Assembly (NCBI GenBank): GCA_031265345.1
Contig: JAISCU010000247.1
Coordinates: 1-7,748, forward strand
Direction of reading: 5' to 3'
Length of the DNA stretch: 7,748 bases
From: Bifidobacteriaceae bacterium
Lineage (GTDB): Bacteria; Actinomycetota; Actinomycetes; Actinomycetales; WQXJ01
The notes under the pieces are model-generated. The model saw only the letters and a program-made list of their open reading frames with translations. It was not told where the DNA came from and searched no databases. Below are positions 1 through 4,683 of the stretch, piece by piece. The first letter of the stretch is position 1. The number at the start of each line of letters is the position of its first letter. The translations under genes were made by a program, and so were the position numbers.

Positions 1-293
1 GGAGTCAGGATGTCGCAGAACATCCGCGCGGTGCCGTGCCGTTCGCCGTGCCACGGCAACAGCTGGAAAGTGGTCGGATCCGGCATGGCGACCATGTCGG
101 CCTCGTAGACGCGGGTGAATCCCTCGATCGCGGAGCCGTCGAAACCGATCCCCTCGGCGAAGGCTCCCTCCAGTTCGGCCGGCGCGATGGCCACCGACTT
201 GAGGATTCCCAGCACGTCCGTGAACCAGAGCCGGATGAAGTGGATGTCCCGTTCCTCCATCGCTCTGAGGACGTATTCCTGCTGCCTGTCCAT
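1..293 (-). CDS. glnA2: Glutamine synthetase, GlnA2 type (N-terminal part, 3' end outside the window)
   Basis: The enzyme joins ammonia to glutamate using ATP, making glutamine in the cytoplasm; family members are dodecamers. Only the first 97 residues lie in the window, covering the N-terminal beta-grasp domain. The opening MDRQQEYVLR, the block around residues 19-45 (RLWFTDVLG, then KSVAIAPAELEGAF) and the glutamine synthetase signature GIGFDGSAIEGF at 48-59 match actinobacterial GlnA2 closely. The segment then runs on through TFQLLPW to ARMFCDI, as in the family. The ATG at 293-291 is preceded by AAGGAG (304-299) at a 5-nt spacing, which fixes the start. The gene is transcribed away from the NadE-like gene and panB. 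A possible GlnR-type site lies 50-80 bp upstream. Assignment to glutamine synthetase is secure; the GlnA2 subgroup rests on the N-terminus only. Confidence 0.93.
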   Translation of the reverse strand, partial: MDRQQEYVLRAMEERDIHFIRLWFTDVLGILKSVAIAPAELEGAFAEGIGFDGSAIEGFTRVYEADMVAMPDPTTFQLLPWHGERHGTARMFCDILT

Positions 294-468
294 TCAGGCT
301 CCTTTACTCCTTGGTGCTGCGGCGGCTTCGGGCCCTGCCAGTTTGGCACGGCCGTGTGTCAAGGACGTTACCCGATTGTGGGCCTTTTGTCCGGCCGCGC
401 ATGGGCTCGCCGCGCGCATCGGGATGGTCTTCCCTTGGTGCGGTTGGAGCGGCGCGCCCGCGTCGAGG
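294..468. other. Left part of the glnA2/NadE-like divergent intergenic region
   Basis: These 175 bases carry the glnA2 ribosome-binding site (AAGGAG, minus strand, 304-299) and the possible operator listed separately. An exact TTGACA lies on the minus strand at 362-357, but no convincing -10 sits 16-19 bp downstream of it. Translations through this stretch show no family resemblance and I see no gene in it. Confidence 0.5.
345..371 (-). promoter_or_regulatory. Candidate GlnR-type operator upstream of glnA2
   Basis: Read on the minus strand, the sequence is GTAAC, six bases, GACAC, six bases, GTGCC. The actinobacterial GlnR pattern, from memory, is GTnAC-n6-GAAAC repeated with 6-base spacers. 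The first half-site matches fully, the second 4 of 5, and the third 3 of 4 fixed bases; the next expected half-site is not there. It lies 52-78 bp upstream of the glnA2 start, a reasonable place for nitrogen control. Chance similarity is possible because the pattern is short and loose, and GlnA2-type genes are not the classical GlnR targets in Streptomyces. Confidence 0.3.
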
Positions 469-730
469 AAAAGACAAATCCCCGGGACCTCGGCCACGAA
501 AGCCAGGGGATTTGTCCTTTGGGAAGGCCGGATTTGACCGAGGTCCAGGGGATTTGTCTTTCTGCTGGGGACACTTCCCGCGTGGAGCCCCGAAACCACA
601 GGTCAGAGCGGTCGTCGCAAAGAGGGGTCGATCACAGAAAGACAAATCCCCGGGATGTCGTTGCGGAAGCTCCCTTCAGAAAGACAAATCCCCGGGATGT
701 CGGCCACGAAAGCCAGGGGATTTGTCCTTT
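469..730. repeat. Six-armed interrupted palindrome (repeat family 1), dyad at 599.5
   Basis: The 11-mer GACAAATCCCC occurs three times forward (473-483, 641-651, 683-693) and three times reversed (506-516, 548-558, 716-726). Each forward arm pairs with a reversed arm around the same axis, 599.5: 473-483 with 716-726, 506-516 with 683-693, and 548-558 with 641-651. The inner pair extends to 20 of 21 pairings (544-564 with 635-655). In addition, 471-520 and 681-730 are direct repeats identical at 48 of 50 positions, and 636-660 repeats exactly at 678-702. Adjacent arms can also fold locally, for example 473-483 with 506-516 and 683-693 with 716-726. The central 70 bp (565-634) are unique. The arms are AT-rich compared with the surroundings. 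No transposase or terminal target duplication is convincing. Short peptides read through it (KDKSPG, GDLSF) are by-products of the repeat. Confidence 0.85.
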
Positions 731-765
731 CGTCCCGCCCGCGCGGTTCCGGCCACCCGGAAAGG

Positions 766-771
766 TACCCT
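766..771 (+). promoter_or_regulatory. Possible -10 element for a leaderless NadE-like transcript
   Basis: TACCCT fits the actinobacterial TAnnnT form and ends six bases before the GTG at 778, so transcription could begin at or next to the start codon. No good -35 is seen; GC-rich sequence fills that place. The alternative is leadered translation using the purine run GGAAAGG at 759-765, which is 12 bases from the start and therefore a weak ribosome-binding site. Confidence 0.3.
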
Positions 772-777
772 GATTAG

Positions 778-1425
778 GTGACAGTCACCATCGCTCTGGT
801 CGAAGTCCGCCCCGGCGCGGGCGAGGTCGCCGCCAACGAAGCCACCATCCTCCGCTACGCCCGCCAGGCCGACCGGCTGGGGGCCGCCGTGACCGTGTTC
901 CCGGCTTCGATGCTGACCGGTGTCGGGGCTGACGACCCACGCGCGGGGGACGGTCTGCGCCGCCAGGCCGACGAGGCGCTGACCCGGCTGGCACTGGGGC
1001 TGGACCGCGAGGGGCTGGGCGGCCGTCGGGTGGTGGTCGGCACCACCGGCACCGGCGTCTCCGACATGCCCACCAACGCCGCCGCCGTGCTGCACAAGGG
1101 GCGGGTGGCGCTGAGCGTCACCGACCAGACCTCCCTGTCCGATGCCGTCTTCCCGGCCCACGGCCTCCGCTTCGGCCTGGCAGTCGGGTCGGCTCCCGGC
1201 CAGGCCGGTCCGGGCCCGGGCGATCCGGACGGCGGCGATCCGGACGGCGCGGGCCGTTCCGACTCAACTGGCCGCCGAAACGCGGATGACCAGGACGGCT
1301 TGGCTGCCATCCTGGTGCTCGGCGACGGCCTGGCCTATGGCGCGGCCGCGGATGGGCACCGGATCAGTCCCCCCGCGCCCAGCCACGAGGGCTTGACCCT
1401 GTGGGAACTGGGGTCGCAGGCGTAA
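778..1425 (+). CDS. NadE-like pseudo-glutaminase: degenerate stand-alone relic of NAD+ synthetase N-terminal domain
   Basis: The 215-residue product aligns with the amidase (carbon-nitrogen hydrolase) domain of actinobacterial glutamine-dependent NAD+ synthetase, a protein of roughly 580-680 residues that takes ammonia from glutamine to amidate deamido-NAD+. Landmarks are VFPASMLTG at 40-48 (family FPExALTG), NAAAVLHKGRVALS at 100-113 and HGLRFGLAVG at 128-137 (family HGxxxALAIC). The catalytic Glu is replaced by Ala43, the Lys by Asp116 and the Cys nucleophile by Gly137. Residues 140-168 form a Gly/Pro/Asp-rich linker where about 100 residues of the domain should be; 173-212 resemble the end of the domain. 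The ATP-dependent synthetase domain is absent. It therefore cannot be a normal amidase. It may be a decaying gene or a retained binding or scaffold protein; the open frame and clean codon use argue against recent death. It starts at GTG 778 and lies 41 bp before panB, probably co-transcribed. Confidence 0.72.
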   Translation: MTVTIALVEVRPGAGEVAANEATILRYARQADRLGAAVTVFPASMLTGVGADDPRAGDGLRRQADEALTRLALGLDREGLGGRRVVVGTTGTGVSDMPTNAAAVLHKGRVALSVTDQTSLSDAVFPAHGLRFGLAVGSAPGQAGPGPGDPDGGDPDGAGRSDSTGRRNADDQDGLAAILVLGDGLAYGAAADGHRISPPAPSHEGLTLWELGSQA

Positions 1426-1466
1426 CGGCCCGGTGAAATCGAGCGACTAGCTGAAAGGTTGAGACA

Positions 1467-2285
1467 GTGGCCACGCTCCAAGAAATCAAGAAGATCAGGA
1501 TTCAGCATCTGGCCCAAGCCAAGGCGGCGGGCGAGAAGGTCACCATGTTGACGGCTTACGACCGGCCCACAGCGGCCATCTTCGACGGCGCCGGAATCGA
1601 CGTGCTGTTGGTGGGCGACTCGATGGGCAACGCCATGCTCGGTTACAACGACACCCTGCCCGTCACCCTGGACGATTGCGTGCGTGCGACCCGCGCCGTC
1701 GCCGCCGGGGTCAACCGCGCCCTGGTGGTCGCTGACCTTCCGTTCGGCACCTACGAGGCCTCGCCCGAGCGCTGCTTCGATTCAGCGGTGGCGTTGATGA
1801 AGGTCGGCGCGGAGGCGGCCAAGTTCGAGGGCGGCGAACGGGTAGCACCCCAGATCAAACTGCTGTCCGAGGCGGGCATCCCCGTGATGGCCCACCTGGG
1901 CTTCACCCCCCAATCAGTCAACACTCTGGGCGGGAATCGCGTCCAAGGCCGCGACCAGGAATCAGCGCAACGCCTGATGGATGACGCCCTCGCGGTTCAG
2001 GACGCCGGCGCGTTCGCGTTGGTCCTGGAACTGGTCCCCGCCGAAGTCGCGGCGGCGGTGACCAAGGCCCTGCGCATCCCGACCATCGGGATCGGCGCGG
2101 GCGCCGCCACCGACGGGCAAGTCCTGGTCTGGACCGACATGGCCGGCATGGGCGGCCCCGGAAGCTGGCAGCCCAGTTTCGTCAAGCGTTTCGGCGAGGT
2201 CGGGGCAGCGCTCCACGACGCCGCCAGCGCCTACGCCTCAGCAGTCCGCCTGGGCGGCTACCCCGACCAGGACCACTCTTTCTGA
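1467..2285 (+). CDS. panB: 3-methyl-2-oxobutanoate hydroxymethyltransferase (ketopantoate hydroxymethyltransferase)
   Basis: PanB transfers a hydroxymethyl group from 5,10-methylenetetrahydrofolate to 2-oxoisovalerate, giving ketopantoate, the first committed step to pantothenate and coenzyme A. At 272 residues it is full length for this TIM-barrel family. The metal-binding Asp51 (VGDSMGN) and Asp90 (ADLPFG), substrate-contacting Lys119 and Glu121 (AKFEGG), His143 (MAHLGFTPQS) and the presumed catalytic Glu188 (VLELVP) are all present, as are the GIGAG motif at 208-212 and the C-terminal HSF. Roles are taken from the E. coli enzyme by motif. The GTG start at 1467 has GAAAGG at 1453-1458, 8 bases upstream, and gives the expected N-terminus. 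It follows the NadE-like gene after 41 bp, with no promoter obvious between them, so an operon is likely. It looks intact. Confidence 0.97.
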   Translation: MATLQEIKKIRIQHLAQAKAAGEKVTMLTAYDRPTAAIFDGAGIDVLLVGDSMGNAMLGYNDTLPVTLDDCVRATRAVAAGVNRALVVADLPFGTYEASPERCFDSAVALMKVGAEAAKFEGGERVAPQIKLLSEAGIPVMAHLGFTPQSVNTLGGNRVQGRDQESAQRLMDDALAVQDAGAFALVLELVPAEVAAAVTKALRIPTIGIGAGAATDGQVLVWTDMAGMGGPGSWQPSFVKRFGEVGAALHDAASAYASAVRLGGYPDQDHSF

Positions 2286-2504
2286 CATTCAACGGGATCG
2301 TTCGACGCAGAACCGTCGCCCTTCGGGCAGGGGTCAGGCGCCCTTTCCCGGCGAACCCGGCTCCGGCGAGCTTTGTCTCCGTAACCCGCGCCGATCGCGG
2401 AAAGGGGGCTGTCCTCTTTCCGCGATCAGGAGTGCTGCCCAGCCTGCCCTCAAAGTCAACCTCCCGCCATCATGGGGCCGCGAAACAGGCCGAGCGGCGG
2501 GTCC
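2286..2504. other. Spacer between panB and the 104-bp array
   Basis: Apart from the hairpin at 2393-2427, I see no gene or clear element in these 219 bases. A small GCCC/GGGC hairpin at 2318-2328 is too short to call. The last ~15 bases (GC-rich, ending GGCGGGTCC) resemble the tail of a 104-bp unit and may be a worn fragment of one. Confidence 0.5.
2393..2427. terminator. Strong hairpin downstream of panB, possible terminator
   Basis: GATCGCGGAAAG (2393-2404) pairs perfectly with CTTTCCGCGATC (2416-2427). The stem can be extended by a G-T and two G-C pairs, leaving a 5-base loop (2408-2412). It begins 107 bp after the panB stop and has no T-run on either side, which is common for actinobacterial terminators. 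Because it is symmetric it could act on both strands. It could equally be a palindromic intergenic repeat unrelated to termination. Confidence 0.5.
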
Positions 2505-2920
2505 GGGCGCGAAATGCGCCTCGGCGGGGTTCGTGGCACGGGCGCCGCGACCACGAACGCGTTCTACCCGCATTTCAGGTCCCCGCAGGTGACCCGGGCG
2601 ACCGGTCCGGGCGCGAAATGCGCCTCAACGAGGTTCGTGGCACGAGAGCCGCTACCACGAACGCGTTTGACCCGCATTTCGGGTCCCCGCGGGTGACCTG
2701 GGCGGCGGGTTCGGGTGTGAATTGCGCCTTGACGGGGTTCGTGGCCTGAGTGTCGCGACCGCGAACGCGTTTGACCCGCATTTCGGGTTCCCGAGGGCGA
2801 CCGGGATGCCGGGTGAGGGCGCGAAATGCGCCTTGACGGGGTTCGTGGCACGGGCGCCGCGACCACGAACGCGTTTGACCCGCATTTCAGGTTCCCGCAG
2901 GTGTCCCGGGTAATCGGCGG
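2505..2920. repeat. Four tandem 104-bp palindromic units (repeat family 2)
   Basis: Units begin at 2505, 2609, 2713 and 2817, each exactly 104 bp after the last. Each holds nested inverted arms around a central GC-rich loop. In unit 4, GAAATGCG (2823-2830) pairs with CGCATTTC (2881-2888), and GTTCGTGG (2841-2848) with CCACGAAC (2863-2870), both around 2855.5. Unit 1 has the same geometry around 2543.5 and unit 2 follows it. Unit 3 is worn: its outer arm reads GAATTGCG and its inner right arm CCGCGAAC, so both stems have mismatches. The array lies between the convergent ends of panB and the LPXTG stump and stops 12 bp short of the latter's stop codon. Since 104 is not a multiple of three, every frame picks up repeat peptides such as RATNPVKAHFAP; I treat these as non-coding. 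Confidence 0.9.
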
Positions 2921-2932
2921 CCACGCCTTCGT

Positions 2933-3289
2933 TCACATGGCCGTGCGGGAGTGCGCCATTCGCCGCCGTCGGGCGGCCCATGCCGTCGCCAAGATTCCGA
3001 CCGCCAGCAGTGGCACGGCGGCAGTGGCGAGCACCGAACCGCTCGCGCCCGTGAACGGCAGTTCGCCGTCGCTGGACCGCCCCGAGCCGCCCGCTGGCGA
3101 GTTGCCCGCAGCGCTCGCACCAGGCACCACCGCACCGGGCGTGGCCCCACCAGGCGTCGGCCCAGGCTCGGCGCCGGGCGCCTCGACCTCCGGTATGTAC
3201 TCGACAGTCGCGGATTGCCCCAGGTCGTAGTAGTAGCGCACCACGAACGGGTGCCCTCCCGGCTCGGCCCCGCGAGCGTCGTAGTGCAC
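2933..3289 (-). pseudogene. 3' stump of an LPXTG cell-wall surface protein gene
   Basis: From a GTG at 3289-3287 the frame gives 118 residues without a signal peptide. Residues 1-38 match residues 803-840 (numbered from 7704) of the large surface protein at 4684-7748 in 32 of 38 positions. A Pro/Gly/Ala linker (39-70) follows, then LPFTG at 77-81, a hydrophobic span at about 86-106 and an RRRR tail. The last 39 aligned residues of the anchor region agree at about 27 positions. Compared with the large protein, the cysteine-bearing domain before the linker is missing. Upstream the frame stays open only to a TGA near 3355, and similarity fades above about 3320. Without a secretion signal it cannot be sortase-anchored as it stands. 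It is best read as a duplicated, truncated remnant; a recombination reserve for the large gene is an alternative. The good ribosome-binding site nearby serves an ATG (3297-3295) in another frame. Confidence 0.7.
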
Positions 3290-3523
3290 AGAGCCATCGT
3301 GTCTCTCCTGCCCATGCCTGTGCCAGGGCGTGGAACGGTGGTGATCGGAGCAACGTCAGGAGGTGAAACGGTATTCCAGCGGCGAATCTGCCGCGAGTTC
3401 ACACCGTAGCCCGCGCACCTTCCCCCACCCGGCCGTCACAGGCCCTGTCCGAATCGCGATACGTCTGCCGCTCCCCCGCCCGGTCCGTGCGCCGACCGGC
3501 GCGCCGAAGACGGCCACACGGCA

Positions 3524-3553
3524 TCGACCAGCGGGTCCTCACCGGTCTACGCT
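3524..3553 (+). promoter_or_regulatory. Candidate leaderless promoter for the Fic-like gene
   Basis: TCGACC (3524-3529) and TACGCT (3548-3553) are 18 bp apart and fit actinobacterial -35 and TAnnnT -10 forms. The -10 ends seven bases before the ATG at 3561, so transcripts would begin at the start codon. That fits the gene's GGAG (3555-3558), which is only 2 bases from the ATG and too close to work as a normal ribosome-binding site. The rest of the 3290-3560 gap shows no gene. Confidence 0.45.
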
Positions 3554-3560
3554 TGGAGAC

Positions 3561-4622
3561 ATGTTCGATCCCTTCTATTCCCTCACCCCCAAACTACTGG
3601 CCGCCATCAGCTTGATCGAACGCGCCCGTGGACGCATCGACGCTGCCCGGCTCACCCCGGAACAGGCCGCTGGCCTGCACAAACAGGCAGAAATCGACAT
3701 GGCCGTGGCTTCGGCCGGCCTGTCCGACACCTCGTTGACTCGCCAACAGATCGAGGCCATATTGGCCGGCCAGGAGGTCGATGCCGCCAAACGGGCGGTC
3801 ACAGAAGTGGGCAACGCCCGCGAAGGCATGGTCTGGGGCCTGGCCCGCGAGCAGGACCCGGAGCCGCTCAGGTTGGACGATGTCCAGGAGATGCACCGCA
3901 TCTTCGCCCGCGATCTGATCCCGGACGTACATCTGGGGTCGTTCCGCCAGGGACGTGCCCTGATGGGCGACCAGTTCGCCGGCTCCGATTGGGGCCGCTA
4001 CAAGGCTCCGCCCGCTGACGTGGTCGAAGCCCGCATGGAGGCCCTGCTGCGGTGGGTCGCCACGGCGGGCGGAGACCCTCACCCGGTGATCGCGGCGGGC
4101 ATAGCCCATCAGGAGATCGCCTCGATCAGGCCCTACGACACGGCCACCGGCCAGATCGCCCGGCTGACCTCGCGAATCATCCTGGGCCAGCACGGCTACT
4201 CGTTCCAGGACGGCCTGGCGCTGGGCTCGTTCTACCTCGAGAACCGCTCCGCGTATTACGCCGCCCTCGACAACGGGGAGAGCTACCTCGAACGGGCTCA
4301 CAACTCCCGCAACACCTGGCTGGCGTTCTACCTGCGCGGGTTGCAGAACGAGGTGGATCGCTTGACCCTCCTGTTCGCCTCCTACCAAGTGAGCGACGAC
4401 ACGACGCCGCAGGCGTGGCCGCTGATGCGCCGCGACGAGGCGTCCCTGTTGGCATTCGCCCAGCACTACGGCTCGTTCTCCCTGCACGATGCCGAGTCGA
4501 TCCTCTCCCCCACTCCCAAGAGGATGATCGGGCGCCGCATCGAGGCGATGGTCAAAGCGGGCCATCTGGTCAAGGACGAGTCCTCCGACCCGGTCCGCTA
4601 CCAGCCAGTACAAGCGGATTGA
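3561..4622 (+). CDS. Fic-fold protein with degenerate active site and C-terminal winged helix
   Basis: The 353-residue product has the layout of class II Fic proteins, which normally transfer AMP from ATP to target hydroxyls. An N-terminal helical part (1-75) is followed by the Fic core (about 100-270) with the flap region at 124-137 (LGSFRQGRALMGD), and then a winged helix-turn-helix (about 285-350). The catalytic motif, normally HPFxDGNGRxxR, reads RPYDTATGQIAR at 190-201. The essential His is Arg190, the Asp/Glu is replaced by Thr194, Asn by Thr196 and the first Arg by Gln198; Gly197 and the last Arg201 remain. The N-terminal inhibitory motif SxxxEG reads SAGLSD at 51-56, so the inhibitory Glu is Ser55. 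AMP transfer by the known mechanism is unlikely. The fold, especially NRSAYYAALD at 228-237, is well kept, suggesting a retained binding or regulatory role. I chose ATG 3561 because the 66-residue extension back to 3363 is low-complexity and lacks a ribosome-binding site. Confidence 0.85.
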   Translation: MFDPFYSLTPKLLAAISLIERARGRIDAARLTPEQAAGLHKQAEIDMAVASAGLSDTSLTRQQIEAILAGQEVDAAKRAVTEVGNAREGMVWGLAREQDPEPLRLDDVQEMHRIFARDLIPDVHLGSFRQGRALMGDQFAGSDWGRYKAPPADVVEARMEALLRWVATAGGDPHPVIAAGIAHQEIASIRPYDTATGQIARLTSRIILGQHGYSFQDGLALGSFYLENRSAYYAALDNGESYLERAHNSRNTWLAFYLRGLQNEVDRLTLLFASYQVSDDTTPQAWPLMRRDEASLLAFAQHYGSFSLHDAESILSPTPKRMIGRRIEAMVKAGHLVKDESSDPVRYQPVQAD

Positions 4623-4632
4623 CGAGGGCGAG

Positions 4633-4675
4633 CCGGCGCCGCCCAGCAGCAGCCACTACCGCTGGGCGGCGCCGG
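4633..4675. terminator. Bidirectional hairpin terminator between fic-like and LPXTG genes
   Basis: CCGGCGCCGCCCAGC (4633-4647) pairs perfectly over 15 bp with GCTGGGCGGCGCCGG (4661-4675) around a 13-base loop. It lies 10 bp after the Fic-like stop and 8 bp beyond the end of the convergent surface-protein gene, so it can terminate both. Only a short CTTT follows on the plus strand. Confidence 0.8.
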
Positions 4676-4683
4676 GGCTTTGC

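Noticed and set aside
469..730. CRISPR array
   Set aside because: Repeats are inverted and unevenly spaced, arms are only 11-25 bp, and no cas gene is present. The 104-bp array is also ruled out because its units are contiguous with no variable spacers.
461..734. CGTC on both sides of the family 1 element as a target-site duplication
   Set aside because: The left CGTC is four bases away from the first arm whereas the right one is adjacent; a 4-base match in GC-rich DNA is too weak.
36..781. Overlapping open frames on both strands with KDKSPG / GDLSF or KTNPRD / QGIC peptides
   Set aside because: They are the translation of the palindromic arms; the arm spacings (42 and 210 bp) happen to be multiples of three, so the peptides recur in one frame. 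They have no ribosome-binding sites or protein-like composition elsewhere.
2887..3297. Frame from ATG 3297 (minus) with AGGAG at good spacing
   Set aside because: It reads an Arg/Pro/Thr-rich product out of frame with the LPFTG-encoding frame. The site may be chance or a relic; a frameshift link to the LPXTG frame has no slippery sequence to support it.
2334..3353. Arg-rich frames on both strands across the 104-bp array (peptides like RATNPVKAHFAP)
   Set aside because: The 104-bp period shifts frame in each unit, so all frames carry fragments of the same peptides. Codon use is not gene-like and starts lack ribosome-binding sites.
3363..3560. N-terminal extension of the Fic-like protein from GTG 3363
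   Set aside because: The 66 added residues are Pro/Arg/Ser-rich without family likeness. The AGGAGG at 3358-3363 overlaps the GTG itself, so it cannot serve that start.
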